This document shows positions 33,550 to 44,236 of a DNA stretch of 53,567 bases, piece by piece. Position 1 is the stretch's first letter. The number at the start of each line of letters is the position of its first letter. A program made the position numbers and the translations under genes. Below the pieces are notes generated by a model. It searched no databases. It was given only the letters and a program-made list of their open reading frames with translations, and had not been told where the DNA came from. The stretch is from positions 640,997 through 694,563 of the forward strand of contig NW_019091359.1 of the NCBI RefSeq assembly GCF_001949145.1. Reading direction: 5' to 3'. Source of the stretch: Acanthaster planci. Its lineage: Eukaryota; Echinodermata; Asteroidea; Valvatida; Acanthasteridae.

Positions 33550-34741
33550 NCTGCTGCAACAGTTTCCAAACATGTAAGTTAACTAGTCTCAGGTCTAAAA
33601 TGAGCCTCTTTTTCCCGTTGGCCTGAATTGAGACTGACAGTGGACTAATAACTTTTGGTTTGTCATTGCATAGGATGATTCTGCCTTCATTCAAAAACTG
33701 TAACATCGATTCTGATAGGAATTGGGAATATGTCATAGCAGAGCAGTTGTTTGCTTTGACGGATGGAACTGGAAAAGTTTAACTGGCAATTTATATCCTG
33801 TATTTATGACGTCTAATATAAATGTGTTATCACAATTATTTTGCCAAAATGCAATATTCCTGCGGAGATTTCCTTTGACTCGTTTTGCAACATCACCTTG
33901 CTCAAGTTCAAACTCTTAATGGTGTATAAAAACAAATTCTGAATACACGTACTAATCTTGCATTATCTTGTCTTTGCAGGACGTCTGCACTGTTAAATTT
34001 TGCCCTGGTCTAGTGGGTTCTGACATCTTTCGCTGAGGTGACACAAGTATGGGGCGCGGTAGTCTTGCCTGGTTGAGGGGGCACTCTTTCCTCCAATGTT
34101 CCGCTGATCCACATGCAAAGCATGCTTCTGGTCTTGCTTGTTTTCCGTATGCTGAAAAAGCGGCGTGTCTGTAGAAGACGCCTGGATTAGAACTGATGTA
34201 TGATATACGTGGTTGAACTGGGACGTGATGTATCGGCACTGTAGGGACGAAAACGATTGCTTCCTCTCTGAGATTTGGCTTTAATCTTCTTTAGGGCTCT
34301 TGACTCAGCACGGTTGATTCGTTTTTCGTCCTCGGAATTCGGAGGCGAGATCGTTAATCTCACACTGCTTGACGGTCTCCCTACTTGACCACCTTCGCTC
34401 GTATCTGCAAGCCTAATGAGCTTCTGTCTATTTGCAAGTTTCTTAGTGGCGGAATCTATGAGACTGGAGACCGAGCTAATGTCTCCTGCTTTGATTGCTT
34501 GTTGAGATTTAGCGAGGATTTCCATAAGATCTTTGTTGAAGTTGAATTACTTGTGATTGCCTTCTCTCTTCCATTTTGTAGTTGTTGCCGTTTTGATCTT
34601 CGATAGCTAGGAGTCTTGTTGGCATTGTTGCATCTCCGCGCGTAGTACAGCGCATGACTCCTTTATCGTGTTCTGTAGTTCGCTTGTCGTGCTTTGGAAC
34701 GTCATAAGGAGTCGTTCTGCGTTGCCCGTATTGGATTCCAT
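33550..34741 (-). mobile_element. DIRS-like retroelement fragment: gag and RT start
   Basis: Reading minus: gag starts at ATG 34741 (MESNTGNAERLL), shifts frame near 34610 and continues 34525-34187 (basic region, RRAESRALKK-like). It shifts again to 34239-33952, which holds one CCHC knuckle (CFACGSAEHWRKEC). The next frame (33736-33550) has the RT N-terminal block SPLSVSIQANGKKRLILDLR, typical of DIRS/Ngaro-type RTs, and is cut by the n. No tyrosine recombinase is present. The fragment is inactive as read. Confidence 0.7.
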
Positions 34742-34980
34742 GATTGAGTGGATCGACTGACTGATGATAAACGAGAATGTAATCGTCTGTCGGTATGCAG
34801 ATGGCAATTCACGCTTACACGACGCCTTATATATCCGGCATTTACCTCTCACAACCATAACTCTCCGCGCAGCGGAGTAATATTCTTAAGACCTAATTTT
34901 CGTACTAATTCACTGCCCCGTTCAACCATACGAAAATACATGTATAATATGCTTTCTTAATACTCTCTTTGTAATCGCCC
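34742..34980. other. DIRS-like 5' flank, no gene
   Basis: Sequence upstream of the gag ATG on the minus strand, leading into the tandem repeat. No ORF is supported. Confidence 0.4.
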
Positions 34981-35430
34981 AACGTTCAAAGTTTGGCGCC
35001 ATTTCGCCGTCATTCAAAGGGTATGAACAATACAGGACTTAAGCCGACTGCTACTCCTAATTGCAATCACCCTACGTTCAAATCACGGTGCCATTTGGCC
35101 GTCATTAAAAGGGTATAAACAATACAGGGCTTAAACCGGCTGCTACTCCTAACATGTCGCCATTTCGCCGTCAATAAATGGGTATGAACAATACAGGGCT
35201 TAAGCCGACTGCCAATTCTAATTGCAATTACCCTACGTTCAAAGCACGTTGCCATTTGGCCGTCATTAAAAGGGTATGAACCATACAGGGCTTAAGCCCA
35301 CTTCTGCTCCGAACACATTACCATTTGGCCGTCATTAAAAAGGTGTGAACAATACAGGGCTTAATTAAACCTACTGCATGAGTGCTACCCCTAATTGTAA
35401 TTGCCCGACGTTCAAAGAACGGTGCAACGA
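34981..35430. repeat. alternating 93/67-bp tandem repeat, about 5 units
   Basis: The core CCATTTSGCCGTCATTAAAA, then GGGTATGAACAATACAGGGC and TTAAGCC, recurs at about 34998, 35091, 35158, 35252 and 35321. Spacing alternates near 93, 67, 94 and 69 bp. The long units also contain AATTGCAATTACCCTACGTTC; the short ones lack it. The array sits upstream (minus-strand sense) of the DIRS-like gag. Confidence 0.85.
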
Positions 35431-35668
35431 AGGGTAATATTCACCTTTATTAAACCCAAGATACATGTAATGTAACATACGAAGACTAAATCATGGATGG
35501 CTTTCTCCAGTTCTCCTTAAGGTTATGGTACCATAAATTCGTACGCGCTATGAGTTACATTACATCGCTGACAGGCAATGATAATATTACATCTGTGCAT
35601 CGCTACACATACGAGTGCAACGTGTGTCACGCTGAGGTAAGCACCAGTCGCCTACATATAGAAATAAC
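35431..35668 (+). other. spacer joining repeat array to gypsy 5' UTR
   Basis: Unique sequence to about 35592, then the gypsy 5' UTR shared with copy A (35593 on). No LTR precedes copy B, so its 5' end is missing or recombined. Confidence 0.6.
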
Positions 35669-38655
35669 ATGGCGGAGTCTAATTTTAGTCATGCAATACC
35701 GCATCCGACAATGGACTGGGACAGTGCAGATAGACCGCAGGCCTATAAGGATTTCAAACAAACGGCCTCTATGTGGTTGAATGTACATAATATTGCAGAT
35801 GCTGACCAGCACAACTACATTATATTATGGTCAGGCAAGGAGGGCCTACGCATGTTCAACACATGGGGCCTGACAGAGGATGAACTCAGAAACCCTCAGA
35901 ACATTTGGGACAGATTTTCCAAGCAGATAGAGCCCAAGGAAAATTTTCGCATCCATCGCTTGGAATTCCAGCGATTTGTGCAACTCGACACTGAGAGCGT
36001 TGATGAGTTCTATACACGCTGCAAATCTAAAGCCATGAAATGTCAGTTCGCAGATGACGCAGCACTCAGTGAGAGAATCATTGAGGTGTTAATCTCTGGT
36101 GTGAAATATCCTGATGCGCAAAAGAAGCTGTTGCAGAAAGATGATACATTGCAATTGAAGGATGCCTTGGACATTTGCCGGACGCATGAAGCCAGTGTCA
36201 GACACATGGCCCAGTTGAGCCATATTGGCAAAGCCAATGTGGATGCCATCAAAACGCGTGGACATTGCAAGAACTGTGGTGGACAGCACCCATACAGACC
36301 ACGTGACAGGTGCCCTGCATATGGTACGCAGTGCAATGGCTGTGGCAAACAAGGACATTGGCAGCACATGTGTCTCAGCTCAGGCTCAAAACCTCGCCCG
36401 AAACGCAAGTCACGTTCACGCACGAGAGGTTCGTACTCCCCCAGACGCGGCCGTCGACCATCGCGCTCTCAGTCACGCCAGACAAAGGAGGTTGACGCTG
36501 TTGAGTACGAAGTTTTAGCGGCCCAGGACCAGTTTGAGAGCATTTCGTTCGATACTATTCGCATCCAGCATGGTACCAAAGGCGGTGAATGTGCATCTGA
36601 CACCCGCGATGAACTTTTCGCGTCACTCGACATTGAGTTAAAGCATCGTCCAGGATCGCATACGCTCAAAGTGAAGGTGGACACAGGTGCGCAAGGGAAT
36701 ATCCTACCCCTTCGCACATTTCGACGTATGTTTCCACAGCTACTCGACGCTGATGGGTTCCCTACACCTGGCTCTATTACCCCACATGATACGCTCCTTG
36801 TCGCTTACAATGGTACGCGCATCCACCAATACGGTTGCATCAAGCTTCATTGCTGTTACGGTGACGCGGACTGGGTGGATGCAACGTTCTTTGTGGCTGA
36901 TACCGACGGTCCAGCAATCCTTGGACTTCCAACGTCGCGAGCACTTCATCTCATTACGCTCCATTGTGCAGTTCGCAAGGTACCGCCGCACAGCGGAAAG
37001 CTGGCGGATGGTGATGCCTCCCTACAATCGGGACATGGACAGAATACACCCATATGCACTAAGGACGACCTTTGCAAACTGTACCCTGATCGCTTCACTG
37101 GGATTGGACGGTTTCCCGGTGAGTACCATATCGAACTCAAGGACAATGCGTGTCCGGTCGTGCAACCTCCGCGCAAGTACCCCATCCAAATTAAGGAGGA
37201 GCTAAAAGCTGAACTGGACAGAATGGAAAGTCTGGATGTCATTGCTAAAGTGACGGAACCCACTGACTGGGTCTCGTCGCTGGCATTCAGCAGGAAAGAC
37301 AATGGCAGCCTCCGAGTGTGCCTTGACCCACAGGCACTGAACAAGGCGTCCAAACGCACCTACCACAAGACTCCAACTCTCGAGGAGATAACCCACCAGT
37401 TCAATGGTGCGAAAATATTCAGCAAACTTGACGCACGACATGGGTACTGGAGCATTGTGCTGGATGAGGAATCCAGTCTTTTAACGACTTTCAACTCACC
37501 ATTTGGGCGATATCGTTTTCGCCGCTTGCCTTTTGGCCTCAAGGTCTCCCAAGATATCTTCCAGGAGAAAATGGACATGATCTTGGAGCAGTGCCCTGGC
37601 ACTCTTGGGATAGCGGACGACGTCGCGGTGTTCGGGGCGACAGTTGAAGAACATGACAAACATTTGCACAATCTCATGCATGTTGCCCGCAAATATGGTC
37701 TGATCTTCAATCTTGGCAAATGCGACGTGCGTACCCCATGCATCAAGTTCTTCGGTGGCCTATACGACGCATCGGGCGTGCACCCAGACCCAGACAAGGT
37801 CCAGGACATACATGCATTGCCCGCCCCCGGCACTGTCAATGAGCTCCAACAATTCCTCGGTTTCGTGCAGTACCTTGCACCATTTGTTCCCCGGCTGGCT
37901 GACCACACTGACACTCTTCGCGCATTGCTCCGCAAGGATAGTGATTGGCAATGGAATGAATCGCATCAGAAGGCATTCGACCACGTGAAGTCACTGATCA
38001 CTGCAGAATGTACACTTACCTACTTCAACCCTCACAAACCAACAGTGGTACAAGTAGACGCATCCTCCAAGGGACTCGGAGCCGCCCTGTTACAGGACGG
38101 CAAGCCAATCGCGTTCGCCAGCAAAGCCTTGACAGCCACAGAACAGCGATACGCTAATATAGAACGGGAGTTGCTGGCTGTGGTTTTTGGCTGTACGCGG
38201 TTCCACACTTACCTGTACGGAGCAAAGTTTGTTGTGGAATCAGATCACAAGCCCTTGGAGAACATTCAACACAAAAGCCTTGCAAACACTCCACCGCGGC
38301 TTCAGCGCATGATGCTACGTCTGCAACCCTACGATTTCACGATCATCTACAAACCTGGTCGCGACATGGTCCTCGCTGACGCGATGTCCAGATTAAATCC
38401 GGCATCTGGACCTGCGATTCCCTTCGATACGACCATTTATGCAATGCAGTTTTCGCGAGCAAGACTTTCTCAACTGAAGCAGGAGACTGCAAGCGATTCA
38501 ACCCTCCGACCACTGGCAGAGATAATCATGGTTGGATGGCCAGAGAATGCAAAAGACTTGCCAAAATGCCTTCGCCACTTCTGGTCTTGTCGGGATGAAC
38601 TGTCTGTTGATGATGGCCTAGTCATCAAGGGCGACAGAATCGTCATTCCTGAGTC
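35669..38655 (+). mobile_element. Ty3/gypsy gag-pol copy B, open frame to RNase H and integrase start
   Basis: A single open frame of 995 codons up to the n. Gag lies at about residues 1-190. Two Cys-rich knuckles (CKNCGG...C and CNGCGKQGHWQHMC) lie at about 195-235, then an SR-rich linker and retropepsin active site DTGA (Asp at residue 338). RT follows, with FSKLDARHGYW and the catalytic box as IADD (residues 648-651, in place of the usual YADD/YVDD). RNase H has catalytic Asp in VQVDAS (797) and ERELLAVV and SDHKPLE motifs, and then the integrase N-terminal part begins. Gag and pol are in one frame, without a stop or shift between them. The frame is intact and probably young. It runs on across n into a second copy only by chance. 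Confidence 0.9.
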
Positions 38656-38656
38656 N
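38656..38656. other. single n: join between two gypsy copies
   Basis: After the n the sequence jumps back about 1.4 kb in element coordinates (38657 corresponds to about 37270), repeating the RT domain with scattered differences. This is best read as a scaffold join of two related copies. Confidence 0.85.
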
Positions 38657-41254
38657 CGGGTCTCGTCGCTGGCATTCAGCAGGACAGATAATGGCAGTCT
38701 CCGAGTGTGCCTTGACCCACAGGCACCGAACAAGGCGTCCAAACGCACCTACCACAAGACTCCAACTCTCGAGGAGATAACCCACCAGTTCAATGGCGCG
38801 AAAATATTCAGCAAACTTGATGCACGATATTGGTACTGGGGCATTGTGCTGGATGAGGAATCCAGTCTTTTAACGACTTTCAACTCACCATTTGGGCGAT
38901 ATCGTTTTCGCCGTTTGCCTTTTGGCCTCAAGGTCTCCCAAGATATCTTCCAGGAGAAAATGGACATGATATTGGAACAGTGCCCTGGCACTCTTGGGAT
39001 CGCAGACGACGTCGCAGTGTTCGGGGCGACAGTTGAAGACCATGACAAACATTTGCACAATCTCATGCATGTTGCCCGCAAATATGGACTGATCTTCAAT
39101 CTTGGCAAATGGGACGTGCGTACCCCATGCATCAAGTTCTTCGGTGGCCTCTACGACACATCGGGCGTGCACCCGGACCCAGACAAGGTCCAGGACAAAC
39201 ATGCACTGCCCGCCCCCTGCACTGTCAATGAGCTCCAACAATTCCTCGGTTTCGTGCAGTACCTTGCATCATTTGTTCCCCGGCTAGCTGACCACACTGA
39301 CACTCTTCGCGCATTGCTCCGCAAGGATAGTGATTGGCAATGACATGAATCGCATCAGAAGACATTCGACAACGTGAAGTCACTGATCACTGCAGAATGT
39401 ACACTTACTTACTTCAACCCTCACAAACCAACAGTGGTACAAGTAGACGTATCCTCCAAGGGACTCTGAGCCGCCCTGTTACAGTTTTCGCGAGCAAGAC
39501 TTTCTCAACTGAAGCAGGAGACTGCAAGCGATTCCACCCTCCGACCACTGGCAGAGATAATCATAGTTGGATGGCCAGAGAATGCAAAAGACTTGCCAAA
39601 ATGCCTTCGCCACTTCTGGTCATGTCGCCGGGATGAACTGTCTGTTGATGATGGCCTAGTCATCAAGGGCGACAGAATCGTCATTCCTGAGTCGCTGCAA
39701 AGTGACGTTCTTGAGAGAATACACGCTTCACATCAAGGTGTTACTAAATGCCAGCTGAGAGCTAAAGCGTGCGTGCATTGGCCAGGAATCAACAAGGACA
39801 TTGAACAGTTGATCGGGAGATGCCCTGTGTGCCAGACGCACCAGCGGAAACAGCCCCCTGAACCGCTCTTGCCCCATTCCGTTCCTCAACGATCATGGTA
39901 GACTTTCGCGACAGACCTCTTTCATTTCAAAAATGCTGAATATGTCATTGTCGCGGACTATTACTCTGAGAACACATTTATCCGTCGACTCCATGGGCAG
40001 TGCACTAGCGCAGCAGTTGTCACTCTAACGAAACAAATCTTCAGCGAGCACGGTATTCCAGTGACAGTCGTTAGTGACATTGGTCCCCAATATGTTAGTC
40101 GCAAGTACTGCCAGTTCGCCAGTGACTGGGTTTTTGACCATGTCACCTCCAGCCCTCGATACCCACAGAGCAATGGGTTAATTGGCGGCGGATGATACAA
40201 ACGGTGAAATTGACCTTGACAAAGGCTACGCAGTCTAACATGGACACTTACCTTGCACTTCTTTGTCTGCGTACAACACCGATCGATAACGCCCTTCCCT
40301 CCCCTGCAGAGGTACTATATGGCCGCAAGCTCCGTGACAACCTTCCTTCGAAGATCCGTAATGCGAGGTATTACAAAGAGACTGTCCACGAACGGTTGGT
40401 TGAGCGTCAAGCCAAACAGAAGAAGTACCATGAGGACACCGGTGTGCATACACTGCTTACACTGGTACCTGGACAGTCTGTCATAGTTCGAGACCACCAT
40501 TCCTGTAGGTGGACACCTGCATTCGTTACTGACACTTGTCAGGAGCCTAGATCGTACATGGTTCAAATGCACGATGGCCAATCCCTTCGCCGCAATAGAA
40601 CACACATTCGCGATATTGAACCGAAGAAAAAAAACCTTCGATTCGCTGACCCCTTGTACAGACCCCTAAACCCCAACAGGAGATAACTAACCAGTCTACT
40701 CCAGACCAGCACCATGAAGGAGACAAGAACTTGTCGAACAACCCCAAAACTGTGCCGTACCGTACCTGGAGTGGGCGTGTAGTTAAGAAACCGCAGATAG
40801 AAACTGATAGAGACATAGAACTGTTTCACTCACGAAACGAGAGTCTCAACATTGACCATATTGTTCATAAAGTTTTATTGGACATGTTGTTCTATCAAAC
40901 CCCATGTAGTATAGAGTCTTATTGGCTGAACCAACAAGTCACGCTGCATGAAACATACTAGTTTGCTTTTATATTCATGTTTTATTTTGGTTTACCTTAG
41001 ATAATTACATAACCAAGCATTTTGGGAAACAGCTATGTTAAGTGACCAAGTTTAATTATTCCTGAGGCGTTCATACCTGCATAAAAGTTACGCTGTCTTG
41101 TTGCATGCACATATTGTTTAAGATTTGGATTAGAGCCAAAGATAATAGTGTCAATGAATCAACTCATATTTCACTGCTGACCATACAACTACCTGTACAT
41201 TTTGTATGCACTTTCCACTTTTATTACCACCAGTGTATATTCTCAAAAGGTGGA
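38657..41254 (+). mobile_element. Ty3/gypsy pol copy C: RT, deleted RNase H, integrase (inactivated)
   Basis: RT repeats the copy B RT with substitutions, then TGA at 39341-39343 replaces a Trp codon and a further TGA follows near 39468. The RNase H domain lacks 354 nt relative to copy B, with a CAG at both deletion edges. The integrase is read in 39593-39901: zinc motif with HASHQG, then CPVC. A TAG at 39899-39901 interrupts it, and the core with TDLFHF and VVSDIGPQY (first two Asp) follows. Where the catalytic Glu block should be, SNG is followed by a frameshift and stop (about 40180-40196), so the Glu is lost. The C-terminal integrase region continues 40192-40686, with a basic tail RTWSGRVVKKP at about 40760. 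A purine tract CTCAAAAGGTGGA (41242-41254) is the PPT. Confidence 0.88.
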
Positions 41255-41400
41255 TGTAATGAGACTACGAATGACCTCTGACCTGTACCTTCTGTATACC
41301 GTATTGTCAATGTCAGCCATGAACATGTAGCAGGAATAAAGCACAAGCTGAGCGTCTGGACACTGTGTCTTTCTTATGTCTGTCCCAGGATGTCATCACA
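41255..41400 (+). repeat. 3' LTR of gypsy copy C (146 bp)
   Basis: Begins TGTAATGAG after the polypurine tract and ends CATCACA at 41400. Differs from the 33078 LTR at four positions. Carries AATAAA. Immediately followed by GTGGT, with no matching 5-bp duplication beside the 5' LTR. Confidence 0.92.
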
Positions 41401-41595
41401 GTGGTTATAGAGGGAAGAGAACGTTGAGAGAAGCAGGTTACAGGCAGAATCAGTGTCTTGTTCATCAAACACTTCACCCCATTCATTGTTAGCAAGATCT
41501 GCGTTAAAAGAGAGCAAGATGTAATCATTAATGTCCCTTGAAAAAAAGGTCTTTTGGAAACGCACTGGATTCTGGAAGCGAGACTTAATTCCCAC
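41374..41595 (-). mobile_element. Jockey/CR1-type ORF2 linker fragment cut by the gypsy LTR
   Basis: Minus-strand frame with SRDINDYILLSFNADLANNEW and CNLLLSTFSSLYNHC, the pattern of the helical linker between endonuclease and RT in Jockey/CR1-like ORF2 proteins. The homology ends at the LTR border (41401); residues beyond are LTR sequence. The RT part is not in the window. Confidence 0.5.
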
Positions 41596-42302
41596 TGGTT
41601 GGTTGATAATAAATAAAACTAGTAAACAAATAAATGATGTAAGAATGTGTCATAATTGCCCGCTACAATATTTCTAGATCCATTTCAAGTTAAAATACAT
41701 CAATCATTATTACGTGCTTGCTAGTGTAACATGCAAATCTGAGGAGAATTTATGTATGTGGCCAAACAGAGTTGTTGAAAAAGACACGGCCACAATGATA
41801 ATAGCGTCTTTACAATGTTTTATTCAGAAACACCAACTGATATCATTGAAAATGTGGTGCTGATGAAGCTAACGAGGAAGACTGACCTGAAGGAAAACTT
41901 CAGGAAAAAAAGACGGAATATTCTGATGGTATTATGGAGCAGGCTCGGTGATAACTTCCTAAACCCACAGTCAAACTTGCGGCCGTACAATTGTAGACAA
42001 ATTGTCTGGAGAGCTGGGAGTACTTAAAATTCCCAGGATGAACCACAGAGAAATACCGGTATCTGTAAGGTTACAAATCTACCACAAAAGGGAAATTCAT
42101 TGACGGTATTGAAAAGAAATCATTGGCTGGGTTTAAAGCGTGACGAATTCTGGGTTTCCACTTATTGTGAGAGAGCAGTTCCTACATATGTGGGTTTTCT
42201 TTTTACTTATTTTTATTTTCTAATTAAAATATGACAAAAATTAATCCCAATCGATGAATGGATGAGACAAAAACAAGAAACAATCAACACGAAGAGCAAA
42301 CA
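41596..42302. repeat. first unit of about 380-bp repeat family (41992-42370) and flank
   Basis: From 41992 (GTAGACAAATTGTCTGGAG) the sequence resembles 43308-43680 and 43685-43945. Shared landmarks are TAAGGTTACAAAT, TAACGAATTCTGG, GAGAGCAGTTCCTACATAT, AATATGACAAAAATTAAT and the CCTCTATAAACAC end. 41596-41991 holds a short ORF without recognisable homology. Confidence 0.65.
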
Positions 42303-42907
42303 GCATGTATTTGCAAGCACGGGGCACTGAAATGAAAGAAAACAGTAAAGGCGCCCTCTATAAACACCATGGGGCAAAGGGCGACAGCACATGTCGCGTC
42401 GTGCGTCGCGTCGTGCTTCAGGCGACGTAATAGGTGTCGCAATGCACGACGCGACGCACGGCTGTACGACGCAACGGGCGACAGAAGGTGCGTATGGTGT
42501 ACTATTTACGACAAACATTTCTCTCTCTCTTGCCTCCCTCCAGGCGACGCACCCAGACGACACTACGGCACGACGGCTCCCTTGTGTCGTGCCGTCGGTT
42601 CGAACCGTCGCTTTTTTGCCATTTCGTCTGTACACACACGACGCGTCGCGTCGTGCCTTCGCCCGTTGCGTCGTGCTGTCTTAGGTCCTTTCCTAGTTGC
42701 ATTTTTTCTGCCTAAACGTCGACCCTTCCGTCGCCCGTCGCGTCGTGTGTCGTGTAGTGCATCATGTGGCCTGAAGCGCGAAGCACGACACGACGCACGA
42801 CGGGAGGCGTCGTGTGCTGTTGCCCTTAGCTTCATAGTGTTTATAAAGGGCACCTTTACTGTTTTCTTTCATTTCCTTCCCCCGGCCCGTGCTTGCACAG
42901 TACATGC
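42303..42907. repeat. 605-bp CGTCG-rich palindrome (non-autonomous element, copy 1)
   Basis: The ends are inverted repeats: left GCATGTATTTGCAAGCACGG, AATGAAAGAAAACAGTAAAG and CCCTCTATAAACAC. The right end is the near-complement, ending GTGTTTATAAAGG, GTTTTCTTTCATT and TACATGC. The interior is dominated by CGTCG, GACGCGTC and CGTCGTGCGTC motifs on both strands, with an asymmetric middle (GGTGTACTATTTACGACAAA, CTCTCTCTTGCCTCCC). Long ORFs across it on both strands are by-products of codon-like CGN repeats and not genes. Confidence 0.75.
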
Positions 42908-43129
42908 CATAGGTACCAGGCCTTAATTCTGTTGTTCTTTTTCGTGGATTCTTTCTACCTTTGTGTTTTCATTGAGAGTGAATTGTTGAAAAAAACGCTG
43001 TTCCTTTTTTTTTAATCAAATGTAATCAGAGAGAGCTTTGCGACTAATCAGCAATGTGTCCAGGAAATAAATAACATTAACATTAGGCTGGGTGGTAACG
43101 ACTTAAAACGGTGGTCAAATTTACGGTGT
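42908..43129. other. spacer between repeats, no gene
   Basis: AT-rich, with T-runs; nothing recognised. Confidence 0.4.
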
Positions 43130-43311
43130 TACAATACGGGCGATTCACAATAGTGCGCCTCCAAGAGTTTGCAACACGTTGACCATTTACAGTGCGCAAA
43201 ATCTGTCGACCCAGTGCGCGTTTGAAAAAGGTCGACAAATTTCACGCACTGTAATTGATTAACGCGTTGCAATCTCTTGGAGGTGCACTGTTGTGAAATG
43301 CTTGTATTGTA
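43130..43311. repeat. 182-bp foldback element
   Basis: Arms of about 82 bp: TACAATACGGGCGATTCACA with CCTCCAAGAGTTTGCAAC, against the reverse complement ending GTTGCAATCTCTTGGAGG and CTTGTATTGTA. The central GTCGAC copies flank a short loop. No coding capacity. Inserted against a copy of the 380-bp repeat family, which resumes at GTAGACAAATTGTC. Confidence 0.9.
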
Positions 43312-43945
43312 GACAAATTGTCTGAAGGAGTGGGAGAACTACTTGGAAACTGCTGGCATGGACCTCGGAGAAATATTTATAAGGTTACAAATATACCACA
43401 GATGGGAACTTCATCAACGGTCTTAAAAGGAAATTGGAGGGACATTCGAACAAGGATCAGCGGGGTGAATTAAAAAGTAACGAATTCTGGGCCTACATTT
43501 ATTATGTGAGAGCACCTACATACGCAGATTTAATTTTTGCTCGTTTTCATTTTTTTTGGATAAAATATGCCAAAAACTAATTAAATTTGATGGATGAAAC
43601 AATACCCCCCCCCAAAAAAAATCAATGCCTGCAGCTCAGGGCATGTATTTTGGAAGCGCGATTGACAGAAATGAGAGAAAAGAAAAGATATCATTGCTGG
43701 GAAGTTAAGAAGTAACAAATTCTGGTTTTGCGGTTTCCACTTGATCTTGATAGAGCAGTTCCTACATATTGGGAATTTCTTTTTTTCTTTTCATCGTTTT
43801 TTCAATAAAACTTGACAAAAATAGCCCAATTAATGAAACGATGAGGTTAAAAACAATGAAAAATCAACACCAAGAACGAATTGCATGTACTTTGCAAGAA
43901 AGGTGGACGGAAATGAAAGAAAATGGTAAAGGTGCCCTCTATAAA
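43308..43945. repeat. units 2 and 3 of the about 380-bp repeat family
   Basis: Two partial tandem units (43308-43680, 43685-43945) share ordered landmarks with 41992-42370. Unit 3 runs straight into copy 2 of the CGTCG-rich element by the same CCTCTATAAACACCAT junction seen in unit 1, so the repeat and the palindrome are parts of one family. Confidence 0.65.
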
Positions 43946-44236
43946 CACCATTAAGCAAAGGGCGACAGCACGCGTGGTGTCGTGCGTCATCTCGTGCGTC
44001 GCGTCGTGCTTCAGGCGACGCGATGCACGACGCGACAAGACGCACCGCACGACAGCACGACGCCACGGGCGACGGCACGACGCGACGCGTCGTGTGTGTA
44101 CAAACGAAAGGACACGAAGGTGATGTTTCGACCCCGCGGCACGACGCAAGGGAGCCGTCGCGTCGTCTGGTTGCGTTGCCAGGAGGGAGGCGAGAGAGAG
44201 AGAGAGAGAAATGTTTGTAGTAAATTGTACACCATA
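43912..44236. repeat. CGTCG-rich element, copy 2 (half, inverted relative to copy 1)
   Basis: Left end GAAATGAAAGAAAATGGTAA and CCTCTATAAACACC, then CGTCG/GACGCGTC-rich sequence and an asymmetric segment that is the reverse complement of the copy 1 middle (GGAGGGAGGCGAGAGAGAG, AATTGTACACCATAC). It ends abruptly where the DIRS-like RT frame begins, so one arm is missing. Confidence 0.7.

Noticed and set aside
35669-37205. Other-frame ORFs inside gypsy gag-pol (for example 36687-37205)
   Set aside because: Shadows of the main frame, with no recognisable env or accessory protein.
38656-39343. Single 1224-codon gypsy polyprotein with two RT domains
   Set aside because: The second RT begins exactly at an n and duplicates the first with substitutions, so it is a join of two copies and not a natural fusion.
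33078-41400. Target-site duplication for a complete gypsy insertion
   Set aside because: The five bases before the 5' LTR (TCCTT) and after the 3' LTR (GTGGT) differ, so no duplication is claimed.
42213-42926. Arginine/cysteine-rich ORFs on both strands of the CGTCG palindrome
   Set aside because: CGN-rich repeats create open frames in several frames at once; there is no domain and the structure is palindromic DNA.
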